Below are positions 43,017 through 52,718 of a DNA stretch of 64,000 bases, piece after piece. The notes below the pieces were generated by a model. The model saw nothing but the letters and a program-made list of their open reading frames with translations. It did no database searches and had not been told where the DNA came from. The stretch's first letter is position 1. Every line of letters begins with the position of its first letter. The translations under genes and the position numbers were made by a program. The stretch is from an uncultured Erythrobacter sp. (GTDB lineage Bacteria > Pseudomonadota > Alphaproteobacteria > Sphingomonadales > Sphingomonadaceae): NCBI GenBank assembly GCA_947503155.1, contig CANNCL010000005.1:1-64000 (forward strand), read 5' to 3'.

Positions 43017-44081
43017 ATGAACTGGTCAAAATGGATTTTCGCAGTGGCAGCGCTTGCTCTTGGCATTGGAAGCCCAAGCAGCGCTATCGCCAATTCTGAC
43101 GCATTACGACATGAGCGCGTCGCGGTGACAACTTCCGATGGGCTGCGGCTCGCGGCCTATATTTCGAGGCCAGCTTCTGCTGACGGCAGGCTCCCGGCAA
43201 TCTTCTATACGCAGGCTGTTTCTTGCTATTCGATAGCGCCCAATCCCGATCGCATATCAATGGAGGAACGGGTCGCAATTGCCTCAAACTATGCTCTGAT
43301 CCGGGTTGAGCGATCAGGGACGGGCGACAGCGAGGGGGCAGGTTGCGACACACTCGATTACGACACTGAAGTGGCTCATTATCGAGAGGCCTTCGATCAA
43401 CTGATTGGCCACGCATGGATCGACAGCGACCGTGTCGTGATCATGGGGTCCAGTCTTGGGTCCACAACCGCACCCCTAGTCGCGCAAGGAAAGTCGGTTG
43501 CCGGCGTTATAATCCAAGGCGCTGGCGCGCTTACCTACTATGAACGGATGTTGCATTTCGACCGGCTTCAGCTTGAGCGGCAAGCTGATTTTCAGCCAGA
43601 GCGGATTGGCGAAGAAATGCGGCGCAGGATGCGGTTTCACCAATATTACCTTCACGAAAAGATGGAGCCGCGCCAAATCGCCGCCGAATATCCGGATCTC
43701 GCTGATGTTTGGGAATCGCTCGTCGGAACCGATACTGCGCCTCATTATGGGCGGCCATTCTCTTGGCACTGGCAAGCCGCGGAGCAAAATTGGCTCGCGG
43801 CGTGGGCAACTATCAACGCGCCAGTAATGGTCGTTTACGGAGAATATGAGCAGTTCGAAAGCCGTCACGGTCATCGTTTGATCGTCGATACGGTCAACCG
43901 GTTGCGCCCTGATACAGCCACTTGGCTCGAAATTCCGGGGGCCGGTCACGGTTTGCGAGTCTATCCAGACGCTGTTTCGGCGTATTCATGGCAAAGCGGC
44001 GAGAGCCAACCCGAACAATTTGTCGGGCCCGTTTCGCGATGGTTGACCGGGCTTGAACCCCTCAAATCGGCGAAGGAATAG
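43017..44081 (+). CDS. Secreted alpha/beta-hydrolase (CocE/peptidase S15-like)
   Basis: 354 residues with a signal peptide (to about 24, SSAIANS). The alpha/beta hydrolase core is shown by the nucleophile elbow GSSLGS, an oxyanion/early segment AIFYTQAVSC, the acid region VVYGEYEQFES and the catalytic His in GAGHGLRVYP. IRVERSGTGDSEG resembles the VRGRGxSxG segment of CocE/S15 acyl hydrolases. The ATG at 43017 gives a proper signal peptide; the TTG 36 bp upstream overlaps the LytTR gene. Substrate likely an ester or peptide. Confidence 0.82.
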   Translation: MNWSKWIFAVAALALGIGSPSSAIANSDALRHERVAVTTSDGLRLAAYISRPASADGRLPAIFYTQAVSCYSIAPNPDRISMEERVAIASNYALIRVERSGTGDSEGAGCDTLDYDTEVAHYREAFDQLIGHAWIDSDRVVIMGSSLGSTTAPLVAQGKSVAGVIIQGAGALTYYERMLHFDRLQLERQADFQPERIGEEMRRRMRFHQYYLHEKMEPRQIAAEYPDLADVWESLVGTDTAPHYGRPFSWHWQAAEQNWLAAWATINAPVMVVYGEYEQFESRHGHRLIVDTVNRLRPDTATWLEIPGAGHGLRVYPDAVSAYSWQSGESQPEQFVGPVSRWLTGLEPLKSAKE

Positions 44082-44146
44082 GAACGGCTCGCAGCTGCGC
44101 ATCAACGCCTCTGGATTTGAAGCAGAACACCATCACAACACGAGAT

Positions 44147-44175
44147 TTGACGTGATCTGCTGTATTGGCTACATA
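44147..44175 (+). promoter_or_regulatory. Possible sigma70-type promoter
   Basis: TTGACG (44147-44152), a 17-bp spacer and TACATA (44170-44175) lie 33 bp before the ATG at 44209 of the secreted EreA/ChaN-like protein. Confidence 0.5.
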
Positions 44176-44208
44176 ATACAGTAGGCCACAAAATAGGAGG
44201 TGTTTTTC

Positions 44209-45477
44209 ATGCGTGTCATGCAGTCCGCTCTTTTGGCGCTCAGCGCCACGGCGTGTTCGATCAGCAGCATCGCTCTGGCGCAGAATGGCCAGGTTTCTCA
44301 TGATTCCGAGATCGCCGCAGAGATCGCCTCCGTGCCCGCCGCTGTGCCCATCCAGTTTTCTGAAGAAGGGTTTTCTGGCCCCGGTGCGGACCTTCTTCGC
44401 AAAGGGTTGGACGAAACCCAATTCGTCATGATTGGCGAAGCGCATGGGCATGCTGAGGCTCCGCAATTGGTCTCTGCCTTTGCGTCAGAAACGCGTGCCT
44501 ATGGCTTTGACAATTATGCGATTGAGGTCGGCCCTTATTCTGCCGATTGGCTAGAAAGCATCTTGCAAGAAGGAGGTGTGGCCCGATTGGCCGAAGAGCT
44601 ATCAGGACGGCCGCTCGCAATCCCTTTTCTGGGTTCGCGCGAGGAAGCGCGCGCGGCGCTGAGTTTCGCCAGAAACGGTAGGCTCTGGGGCGTCGACCAA
44701 GAGTTTATCGGGTCACCGCTAATTCATCTGTCAGCCTTGCAGGGCATGAATCCGACGAATTCAGACCTATTAGAGCGCCTCGAATTGGCTGAACGAGAGG
44801 CGTTCCGCAGCGGAAACCAAGGTGCCGTGATGTTCGCCACTATGGATCACAGCGGATGGTCGGAACTCCGCGCTGTTTTCGATGGAAACGATGAGGCTCT
44901 GGCATTGATTGCGTCAATGGAACGCAGTCAGGGCATCTATCAGTCCTTCTTTATGGGCCGTGGTCTGGACAACAATCTGGACCGTGTTGACCTCATCCGG
45001 CGTAACTTTCTGCAGCATTATCAATCCGCTCTCACAGAAAATGGCGCCCCACCGCGCGTTCTGATGAAATTCGGCGCGACACATGGCGGGCGGGCGACTT
45101 CTTCCATGTCGACATTCGATTTGGGTTCCCTAATCGAAGGGATGGCGGCTTCTAATGGTTTGGAGGCTTTGCACATCGCGTACATCCCCATTGGCGGGGT
45201 TACGACCGCCATCCGGATATCGCCTGACGGAGCATTCAGCGAAAAGCCTGTCGAGGCGGATGCTTTACGGGATTTGCTGAGAAGCAGCGGCATTGATGTC
45301 GATGCGATCGATGCAAGCGAGGGCCATTTCGTGATTGATCTTGAACCTATCAAACGGAAACTGGGCAATGGGGGGTTGGCTGAACTCGAACCTACGGAAA
45401 GGTTTTTGGTGCTCGGTTTCGATTATCTGATCACCACTTCTGCCGCCACGGCGTCAACTCCGCTAGCCTCAGAATAG
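44209..45477 (+). CDS. Exported EreA/ChaN (TIKI superfamily)-like protein
   Basis: 422 residues with a signal peptide ending near ALAQN. VMIGEAHGHAEAPQL matches the GE-x-H motif of the EreA/ChaN/TIKI fold (erythromycin esterases, haem-binding ChaN and TIKI proteases), with further His/Glu in FATMDHSGW and KFGATHGGR typical of this group. The activity is uncertain: a metal-dependent esterase or peptidase is possible, antibiotic inactivation is not implied. AGGAGG is 8 bp before the ATG at 44209; the GTG at 44200 is not needed. Confidence 0.6.
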   Translation: MRVMQSALLALSATACSISSIALAQNGQVSHDSEIAAEIASVPAAVPIQFSEEGFSGPGADLLRKGLDETQFVMIGEAHGHAEAPQLVSAFASETRAYGFDNYAIEVGPYSADWLESILQEGGVARLAEELSGRPLAIPFLGSREEARAALSFARNGRLWGVDQEFIGSPLIHLSALQGMNPTNSDLLERLELAEREAFRSGNQGAVMFATMDHSGWSELRAVFDGNDEALALIASMERSQGIYQSFFMGRGLDNNLDRVDLIRRNFLQHYQSALTENGAPPRVLMKFGATHGGRATSSMSTFDLGSLIEGMAASNGLEALHIAYIPIGGVTTAIRISPDGAFSEKPVEADALRDLLRSSGIDVDAIDASEGHFVIDLEPIKRKLGNGGLAELEPTERFLVLGFDYLITTSAATASTPLASE

Positions 45478-45577
45478 TTCGTAAGGTCAAGGTTGGGTGT
45501 GGCTGCGCAGGTGCTCAGAGCTGTGCGAGGCTTTCGGTGTAAATTGATAGACCGACCGGCACGGCAAAAACTGGGCT

Positions 45578-45599
45578 GATAGCGGGCCGATAGCGGGCC
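45578..45599. repeat. 11-bp tandem repeat with GATAGCGG core
   Basis: GATAGCGGGCC occurs twice in tandem (45578-45588 and 45589-45599) in the gap before the ABC ATPase gene. The GATAGCGG core recurs in other gaps of the window, at about 55681 and, inverted, at about 39488. Confidence 0.7.
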
Positions 45600-45712
45600 G
45601 ACGGTAAGCATCACAGCACATGGATGTCAGGACCAAATGCGCATCCTGATCGACGCAGGTGCTTTACCCCCATACTACACCTTGCTACCGTGCGCTAAAT
45701 GGAGGAATTCGG

Positions 45713-46612
45713 ATGCTCGAGCTCAAGAACGTCACACATGTCTATAGCAATGGTACACGCGCACTGAACAACGTGTCGCTAGCGGTTCCTAAGGGAATGT
45801 TCGGGCTTCTTGGACCCAATGGTGCAGGCAAGAGCACGCTTATGCGAACCGTCGCGACCTTGCAGACCCCAACAGAGGGTTCGATTGTCTGCGGCGATAT
45901 CGACGTCCTCAAAAACCCGGAAAAACTGCGCGAAACGCTAGGTTATCTGCCGCAGGATTTCGGCGTTTACCCGCGCGTTTCGGCATATGACATGCTGGAT
46001 CATATGGCTGTGCTCAAAGGCGTCGCGTCATCGGCCGAACGCAAAGATACGGTCGAGACCCTACTGGCTCAGACCAATTTGTGGGATGTTCGTAAAAAAG
46101 CGATTGCAGGCTTTTCAGGCGGCATGCGTCAGCGCTTTGGCATTGCCCAAGCTTTGATCGGCAACCCGCAGCTCATCATCGTTGACGAACCGACCGCCGG
46201 CCTTGACCCGGAAGAGCGCAATCGCTTCCTCAACCTCTTGGCCGAAATTGGCGAAAATGTGGTGGTTATTCTGTCGACGCATATCGTGGAAGATGTGGCC
46301 GATCTGTGCCCGAAAATGGCCGTTATCGTGCAAGGCGAGATCAAGCTTGAGGGCGCCCCCAAGGACCTGATCAAGAAAGCACGAGGCACTGTGTGGGCCA
46401 AAACTATCGAACGTGCAGATCTAGCAGCAGCGAAAGACAAGCATGAGGTGATCTCAACCCGCCTTTTCGCTGGACAGACCATCGTCCACATACTGTCAGA
46501 CACTGACCCGGGCGACGGATTTGAAAAAGTGGATGGCGGGCTTGAGGATGTCTATTTCTCCACCCTCGCACAGTCCCGCCGCACGGTTCCTTCCGCAAGT
46601 GTTGCAGCCTGA
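45713..46612 (+). CDS. ABC transporter ATP-binding protein
   Basis: 299-residue ATPase of the ABC-2/DrrA-like type: Walker A GPNGAGKST, signature FSGGMRQRFG, Walker B LIIVDEPTAGLDP and switch STHIVEDV, followed by a C-terminal extension of about 90 residues. The start MLELKNVTHVYSNG at 45713 is the family start; the preceding GGAGG-like TGGAGGAATTCGG supports it. It is 11 bp upstream of the permease-peptidase fusion and forms a complete exporter with it. Confidence 0.92.
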   Translation: MLELKNVTHVYSNGTRALNNVSLAVPKGMFGLLGPNGAGKSTLMRTVATLQTPTEGSIVCGDIDVLKNPEKLRETLGYLPQDFGVYPRVSAYDMLDHMAVLKGVASSAERKDTVETLLAQTNLWDVRKKAIAGFSGGMRQRFGIAQALIGNPQLIIVDEPTAGLDPEERNRFLNLLAEIGENVVVILSTHIVEDVADLCPKMAVIVQGEIKLEGAPKDLIKKARGTVWAKTIERADLAAAKDKHEVISTRLFAGQTIVHILSDTDPGDGFEKVDGGLEDVYFSTLAQSRRTVPSASVAA

Positions 46613-46623
46613 GGAGCGCGCTC

Positions 46624-49600
46624 ATGTTTGGCAAGATCACTGCATTTGAACTGCGTTACCAGCTGCGCAATCCTGTATTCTGGGTTGCCGCTATTGTCTT
46701 CTTTCTGCTGACCTTTGGCGCTGCGACCAGTGATGACATCCAAATCGGTGGTGGCGGAAATATCAACGCCAACAGCCCGCTGGCGATCGTCCAGACCCAT
46801 TTGGTCCTGACGCTGTTTTTCATGTTTGTGTCGACGGCGTTTGTCGCAAACGTGATCGTGCGCGACGATGAAAGCGGATTCGGGCCAATGGTCCGATCTA
46901 CACAAGTGCGCAAATTCGATTATTTGCTGGGCCGTTTCACTGGCGCATTTCTTGCCGCCGCGCTCGCATTTGCAACAGTGCCGCTTGCCATCTGGCTTGG
47001 TTCATTGATGCCGTGGGTCGATCCGGAAACGATTGGGCCGAACAAACTTGCCTATTATGCAAGCGCGTATTTCCTTTTCGCGCTGCCGGGTATGTTCATG
47101 GTCTCGGCGCTATTCTTCGCCATCGCCACCATGACCCGGTCCATGATGTACACCTATGTTGCGGTGGTTGTGTTTCTTGTCCTTTGGACGGTTTTGATCG
47201 CAACGGTGCAAGGGCGGCCTGATCTGCAGGACACTGCCGCTTTGTTTGAGCCATTCGGACTGGGCGCATTAGCCAATGAAACCCAATATTGGACCGCATC
47301 GGAATCCAATACGACGATCCCGCCATTCGAAGGGGGGATCCTCGCAAACCGCCTGATCTGGACTGGTTTTGCGCTCGTCATGCTGTGCCTTGCTTATTGG
47401 CGTTTTAGCTTTGCTGAAAAAGGCGTTTCTAAACGCAAACTGCGCAAGCAGGCGAAGAAACAGGCGAAGCTGGCCAGAGTTGAACCTGGCATTGTCGATA
47501 CTCTGCCTGCACTCCAGCCGGGCAAGAGCGCGTGGCCCCGGCTTGTCACTCGCACCCGTTTCGAAGTTGCTCAGGTCGTCAAACACCCGGCGTTTTTCGT
47601 TCTGATCTTGATAGGTCTGTTCAACACAACCGGAGCGTTGTTCCTCGGCAACGATCTTTATGGCACGCCAAGCCTGCCTCTCACATTTGCGGTGATTCCG
47701 ATCCTGCAAGGCGGGTTCAGCATCATTCCGATCATCATCGCCATCTATTATGCGGGTGAGCTGGTCTGGCGCGATCGTGATCGCAAGATGCATGAGTTGA
47801 TCGATTCCACCTCGGTTCCGGGATGGAGCTATATGGTGCCAAAGACCGTGGCGGTCGCAATCGTCCTGTTTACCGCGCTCTTAGCTAGCGTTGTATCGGC
47901 CATGGTGGTTCAGATGATACGCGGCGTAACGCCAGAATTTGGTAAGTTCTTTGAGTGGTATCTGCTGCCGCAATCTGTCGACATGCTGATCCTCGCAATT
48001 CTTGCGGTGTTTGTTCAAGCGCTCAGCCCCAACAAATTCATCGGTTGGGGGATCATGGTGGTCTATATTGTCGCCCAAACTGTGCTGTCCAATCTGGGCT
48101 TTCAACATCCACTATATCTGTACGGAGCGACCGGCGGGAACCCGCTATCCGATATCAACGGCAATGATGTCGGCAATGCGCTGGGATGGGGGCTCAGGCT
48201 CTATTGGGGTGCGGTTGCCCTAGTGCTGGCTGTGCTTGCGCATTTGTTGTGGCGCCGCGGCACAGAAACCGCTCTCAGTCCGCGGCTCAAACGTATGCCG
48301 GCTGGGCTAAAAACTTCCGCTGGCGGCGTGCTAGTTGTGGGGATGCTGACTGCGATTGCCTCTGGCGGATATTTGTTCAACCAGATGAACCAGGTCGAGC
48401 AATATCGCACCAGTGATGATGGTGATGCGCAGCTTGCTGCCTATGAGAAAAAGTATCTCCAATATGAGACCGTGATCCAGCCGACCCTTACCGAAGTGGA
48501 CATCACAGTTGATCTCTACCCGCAAGAAACCCGCATGGAAGCGAGCGGGCGCTATGCGATGGTCAACGACACTGATGAAGCAATCGAAGTTCTTCACGTG
48601 CGCCTGCCGGACCCTGACGCTGAGATTGTCGATATTCAGGTAGACGGCGCCTCCATCGAAACGAACGATGAGGAGTTCAAGTACCGGATTTATCGGTTTG
48701 ACGAACCGCTTGGCCCCGGTGCAACCAGCGAATTGACGTTTCAAACGCGCCGTTGGCAGCGCGGCATTCGTGCTCGCGGCAATGATACGCGCCTTGTTAA
48801 GAATGGTACGTTCCTCAACAATTCGGAATTCGCACCGCAGATTGGAATGAACCGATCAGGCCTGTTGCAAAGCCGCGCAACGCGCCGCGAATATGATTTG
48901 CCAGCCGAACTTCGACCCGCACCGCTTGGTGACGAGGCATCGCGCCAACGCAACTATGTCGGTGCGGACTGGGTAACGGCCGATATCACGATCACAACGG
49001 ACGCAGAGCAAACACCCATCGCGCCAGGTGTGCGTGTTTCCGATGAAACAGAAGCTGGGCGGCGCACTGCACGGTTCGTCTCGGAAAATCCGATCCTATC
49101 GTTCTTCTCGATCCAATCCGCCGAATATGAAATCGCAACGCGCGATGTCGATGGAGTTGAGTTGCAGGTCTATTACCATGCTGCGCACAACACCAATGTG
49201 GAACGCATGCTAGATGCTCTGGAAAAATCGCTCGACTATTACCGCGCGAATTTTGGCCCCTACCAATTCCCACATGCGCGCATCATCGAATTTCCCGGTT
49301 ATGAAAGTTTCGCCCAGGCATTTGCTGGGACAATGCCCTATTCCGAAAGCATCGGCTTTGTCGCGGATTTCGCCGAAGAAGGTGATATTGACGGGGTGAC
49401 ATATGTTGTCGCTCACGAAGTCGCTCACCAATATTGGGCACACCAGATCATAAGCGCCGATCAACAAGGCGGGACGATCATGGTCGAAACCATGGCGCAA
49501 TATTCCGCGATGATGGTGATGAAAGCGATCTATGGTGAGGACCAGATGCGGCGCTTTCTCAAATACGAGCTCGATCGCTACCTAACCTCTCGCGGCAGCG

Positions 49601-50202
49601 AGGTGATTGAGGAAATGCCGCTCGTATCGGTCGAAAACCAGGGCTATATCCATTACCGCAAAGGCGCAGTGGTGATGTATCTGCTGCAGGACCGGCTAGG
49701 CGAAGACCGCGTCAATGCAATGCTTTCTGAATTGCTCGACCGTTACCGTTTCAGGGGCCCTCCTTATGCGATTTCCACCGATCTGGTTGAGGGTTTCGAG
49801 AGCCTTGCTCGCAATGCAGAAGAGCGCCAATTGGTCGAAGACTTGCTGAGAAATATCACACTGTATGATCTTAAGGTCGAAGACGCTGAAAGCCGGCAAT
49901 TGCCAAGCGGTCAATGGGAGACTGTAATGACGGTTGAGGCGACCAAGTTCTATGCTGACGGAGAAGGCGTCGAAACCGAGGCGCCTCTTGCAGACCAGAT
50001 CGAAATCGGTGCCTTCACAGCGCGGCCGGGTCTTGGTGCATTCGACAATTCCAACGTTTTATTGATGGAGCGCCGCTCGATTGAAAGTGGCCAGCAGCAG
50101 GTCACAATTATCACAGATGAACGACCGGAATTCGTCGGCGTCGATCCCTACAACAAGTATATTGACCGCAATTCGGACGATAATGTTCTGGAAACCGGCT
50201 GA
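46624..50202 (+). CDS. ABC permease fused to M1-family (gluzincin) metallopeptidase
   Basis: 1192 residues in two parts: an ABC-2-type permease with about 12 hydrophobic segments (1-590) and an extracytoplasmic M1 aminopeptidase-like domain (about 615-1190). The zinc motif is HEVAH at 931-935 and the third ligand Glu is Glu955, spaced 19 residues away (classical M1 has 18); this spacing is typical of the fusion family as I know it. With the ATPase before it, the complex may export a peptide and trim it, or act on envelope proteins. It ends at a terminator 19 bp downstream. Confidence 0.88.
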   Translation: MFGKITAFELRYQLRNPVFWVAAIVFFLLTFGAATSDDIQIGGGGNINANSPLAIVQTHLVLTLFFMFVSTAFVANVIVRDDESGFGPMVRSTQVRKFDYLLGRFTGAFLAAALAFATVPLAIWLGSLMPWVDPETIGPNKLAYYASAYFLFALPGMFMVSALFFAIATMTRSMMYTYVAVVVFLVLWTVLIATVQGRPDLQDTAALFEPFGLGALANETQYWTASESNTTIPPFEGGILANRLIWTGFALVMLCLAYWRFSFAEKGVSKRKLRKQAKKQAKLARVEPGIVDTLPALQPGKSAWPRLVTRTRFEVAQVVKHPAFFVLILIGLFNTTGALFLGNDLYGTPSLPLTFAVIPILQGGFSIIPIIIAIYYAGELVWRDRDRKMHELIDSTSVPGWSYMVPKTVAVAIVLFTALLASVVSAMVVQMIRGVTPEFGKFFEWYLLPQSVDMLILAILAVFVQALSPNKFIGWGIMVVYIVAQTVLSNLGFQHPLYLYGATGGNPLSDINGNDVGNALGWGLRLYWGAVALVLAVLAHLLWRRGTETALSPRLKRMPAGLKTSAGGVLVVGMLTAIASGGYLFNQMNQVEQYRTSDDGDAQLAAYEKKYLQYETVIQPTLTEVDITVDLYPQETRMEASGRYAMVNDTDEAIEVLHVRLPDPDAEIVDIQVDGASIETNDEEFKYRIYRFDEPLGPGATSELTFQTRRWQRGIRARGNDTRLVKNGTFLNNSEFAPQIGMNRSGLLQSRATRREYDLPAELRPAPLGDEASRQRNYVGADWVTADITITTDAEQTPIAPGVRVSDETEAGRRTARFVSENPILSFFSIQSAEYEIATRDVDGVELQVYYHAAHNTNVERMLDALEKSLDYYRANFGPYQFPHARIIEFPGYESFAQAFAGTMPYSESIGFVADFAEEGDIDGVTYVVAHEVAHQYWAHQIISADQQGGTIMVETMAQYSAMMVMKAIYGEDQMRRFLKYELDRYLTSRGSEVIEEMPLVSVENQGYIHYRKGAVVMYLLQDRLGEDRVNAMLSELLDRYRFRGPPYAISTDLVEGFESLARNAEERQLVEDLLRNITLYDLKVEDAESRQLPSGQWETVMTVEATKFYADGEGVETEAPLADQIEIGAFTARPGLGAFDNSNVLLMERRSIESGQQQVTIITDERPEFVGVDPYNKYIDRNSDDNVLETG

Positions 50203-50220
50203 TCCTGCGCTTTATTTGAG

Positions 50221-50246
50221 CGCCCCTTTTCGGGCGGTCTGTTTTA
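50221..50246 (+). terminator. Rho-independent-type terminator after the peptidase fusion
   Basis: CGCCC (50221-50225), a 6-base loop, GGGCG (50232-50236), then GTCTGTTTTA. A short GC stem followed by a U-rich tract, 19 bp after the stop codon. Confidence 0.6.
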
Positions 50247-50454
50247 CCCAAAAGGATCAGCCGTCTTGCCTCGCGCAATTTATGGAAAGGCGGCCCTAGA
50301 GAAGGACCGCGACCTGCTGAACTATTCAGCAAAAGGCTCTTTGATGTTCGTAAGTTCAAGCGACACCAAACTCCCCCCTCCCCACCCTTTTTGTCGCACA
50401 GGCGTGATCAAGAATGTCGGTCCGCTTTCCACCCCGATTGCGACCTTTAGCGAG

Positions 50455-50484
50455 GCGACCTTTGGCTTCGCGACCTTTGGCTTC
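50455..50484. repeat. 15-bp tandem repeat
   Basis: GCGACCTTTGGCTTC is repeated exactly (50455-50469 and 50470-50484), with a partial third copy GCGACCTTT at 50440. It lies 19 bp past the 3' end of the SulP gene. Confidence 0.85.
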
Positions 50485-50502
50485 AGGGTGCAAAGCCCCG
50501 TA

Positions 50503-52311
50503 TCAAATCAGCCCTCGTGCCAAGTAATGATCAATCGGCGGTTGAGGTTCGCCTGTATCCTTCAATACTTCGGCAAATGCACGGTCCTGCGTAAGGAATA
50601 CCTTGCCGTTTAGCTCATCAATCAGATGCGTTCGTTGCAGACGATCCATGACCGGCCCTTTGACCTCTGAGAGGTGCAGGCCAATCCCCGTATCACCTAA
50701 CCGGTGATTGATCGCTTCGAGGCTTTCCAAGCCAGAAGCGTCGACTTCGTTCACCGCACTGCACATGATAATAACGTGCCGGACCTCAGGGTGATCGGCG
50801 ACCTGTTCGAGAACATATTCTTCCAGCCACCGTGCGTTGAGATATGTTAGCGCTTCGTCAATTCGGATCGAGAGCACATGCGGCACCGTGAAGACCTTGT
50901 GCCTTTTGATGTTACGGAAATGTTCAGTTTCTGGAACGCGGCCAACGATTGCAGCATGAGGCCGGCTTGCGCGCCATAGATAAAGCAGCAATCCGACCGC
51001 GACACCGGCAATCACACCCATCTCCACACCTGCCAAAAGGGTGATGGTGATTGTCACAACATGTGCCGTAAAATCGGTCTTGGAATATCGCCATAACTGT
51101 CCGGGTGTCCGAATATCGACGAGGCTCAAGACAGCGACAATTATGGTTGCCGCGAGAGTAGCAATGGGCAGGTTGAACAATAGCGGCGTCAAGAACAGCG
51201 TAGCAAGAGCGATGCCGATCGCCGTGAATGCTCCGGCTGCGGGCGTCTGCGCACCGGCGTCGAAATTGACAGCAGAACGCGCGAACCCTCCGGTTACCGG
51301 ATACCCCCCAGACAAAGCGCTGGCGATGTTCGCTGTCCCCAGTCCGATAAGCTCTTGATCTGGCGCAATACGCTGACGGCGTTTGGCAGCCAGTGTTTGG
51401 CCGACCGAAACACTTTCAACAAAGCCAATGATCGAAATCAGCAAGGCGGGAACCCAAAGTTTCTCGATCAGGGATAGGTCGGTGCTGGGCAATGCGAATG
51501 GCGGAAGCCCCTGAGGGATCGCGCCGACCAAGCTGACGCCTTTGTTCCCCAAATCGAAAACAAGCACAGCAAGAATGGACAGCGCAACGGCAACAATCGG
51601 ACTCGCTTTCGCGGCCAAATCTGCTGGTTTTTCGCTAAACCCAATTTTCTGCAGCGCAGATTTGCCGCTCCGCCGAACCCAGAACAGGAAAATGATCGCC
51701 GGGACGCCGACTGCCATTGTCCAAATATTTGCGTTGCCAATCGCGCCCGCGATCGACCCCAGCATCGCCGGCCAGTTTTCAGTGCTAGCCTCGATTCCCA
51801 GAATATGCTTGAGCTGGCTTGTCGCGATCAAAATGCCCGACGCTGTAATAAAGCCGCTTATGACCGGGTGCGAAAGCAGATTGGCCAGAAATCCGGCGCG
51901 CAAAATTCCTAAGATTGCCAGCATAATGCCCGACAGCATTGCTAACGTAATCGCCGCTTCGAGATATTCTGCCGAACCTTGTGCCGCGACAGCTCCCGCA
52001 GCAGAAGCGGTCATAAGAGAGATCACCGCAACAGGGCCAACCGCCAGCGTCCTGCTGGTCCCAAAGATCGCATAGAGCACCAATGGCAGTATGGATGCAT
52101 AAAGGCCGACAACCGGAGGCAAGCCAGCAAGCAATGCGTAGGCGAGGCCTTGCGGGATCAGCATGATGGTGACGATGACAGCCGCCATCAGGTCATCTGC
52201 GAGAACCGTTCGATTGTAGGTTCGTCCCCAATCAAGGATCGGCAAGTAACGTGACAACCTCAGGCCGGATTCAGGCTTACCTCCTTCGCGCGTTTCAGAG
52301 GGGCTGCTCAC
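50503..52311 (-). CDS. SulP-family anion transporter with STAS domain
   Basis: 602-residue SLC26/SulP carrier with about twelve hydrophobic segments (residues 30-440) and a C-terminal STAS domain (about 470-580) that includes the conserved MCSAVNEVDASGLESLE region (key: DASGLESL). It moves sulfate, sulfite, bicarbonate or similar anions. The GTG at 52311 overlaps the stop of the YedE-like gene by 4 bp (GTGA); a longer start at 52416 lies inside that gene. As last gene of the sulfur operon it may expel or import sulfite/sulfate formed by persulfide oxidation; this is inference. Confidence 0.88.
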   Translation of the reverse strand: MSSPSETREGGKPESGLRLSRYLPILDWGRTYNRTVLADDLMAAVIVTIMLIPQGLAYALLAGLPPVVGLYASILPLVLYAIFGTSRTLAVGPVAVISLMTASAAGAVAAQGSAEYLEAAITLAMLSGIMLAILGILRAGFLANLLSHPVISGFITASGILIATSQLKHILGIEASTENWPAMLGSIAGAIGNANIWTMAVGVPAIIFLFWVRRSGKSALQKIGFSEKPADLAAKASPIVAVALSILAVLVFDLGNKGVSLVGAIPQGLPPFALPSTDLSLIEKLWVPALLISIIGFVESVSVGQTLAAKRRQRIAPDQELIGLGTANIASALSGGYPVTGGFARSAVNFDAGAQTPAAGAFTAIGIALATLFLTPLLFNLPIATLAATIIVAVLSLVDIRTPGQLWRYSKTDFTAHVVTITITLLAGVEMGVIAGVAVGLLLYLWRASRPHAAIVGRVPETEHFRNIKRHKVFTVPHVLSIRIDEALTYLNARWLEEYVLEQVADHPEVRHVIIMCSAVNEVDASGLESLEAINHRLGDTGIGLHLSEVKGPVMDRLQRTHLIDELNGKVFLTQDRAFAEVLKDTGEPQPPIDHYLARGLI

Positions 52312-52718
52312 AACTTTGCCGCACGGTGCAGAGCCATGCCTAGCAACATGCTGCCGAGAAATATGGCTGCGGACAAAGGCTCGATGATGAGCGCCCCGAT
52401 CGCTGGCCCAGGACACAACCCTGCCAACCCCCAGCCGACACCAAACAGCACGCCGCCGCCAATCAACTTTCGGTCAATCAATTGCGTGCCGGGCAAATTG
52501 AAAGTGTTTGCGAATACCGGCTTGATCAAGCGCCTTTGCAAAGACCAAGCAGCAACCATCACAAGCACCGCGCCGCCCATAACGAATGCCAGCGTCGGGT
52601 CCCAATCGCCAAAAATGTCGAGAAACCCCCTCACGCGTTTTGGGTCCATCATGCCTGAAATGGCTAATCCCGCGCCAAACAACGCACCGGATAGCAAGGA
52701 AATAACCGGCTGACGCAT
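52308..52718 (-). CDS. YedE-like half of a split YeeE/YedE sulfur transporter
   Basis: 136 residues with four or five hydrophobic segments and the motif GWGLAGLCPGPAIG, containing the conserved Cys of YeeE/YedE (TsuA-type) thiosulfate/sulfur-compound channels. The ATG at 52718 overlaps the stop of the first half (TAATG). The two halves are separate proteins, as in many BigR-linked operons, and should form one transport unit. Confidence 0.88.
   Translation of the reverse strand: MRQPVISLLSGALFGAGLAISGMMDPKRVRGFLDIFGDWDPTLAFVMGGAVLVMVAAWSLQRRLIKPVFANTFNLPGTQLIDRKLIGGGVLFGVGWGLAGLCPGPAIGALIIEPLSAAIFLGSMLLGMALHRAAKL

Larger units (their letters stand above)
50203..50502. other. Intergenic region: terminator and tandem repeat
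   Basis: About 300 bp between the convergent peptidase-fusion and SulP genes, containing the terminator at 50221-50246 and the tandem repeat at 50455-50484. Nothing else was recognised. Confidence 0.6.

Noticed and set aside
44209..45477. Erythromycin-resistance esterase
   Set aside because: Only the GE-x-H type motif is shared; the exported location and distant sequence do not support a macrolide-inactivation claim.
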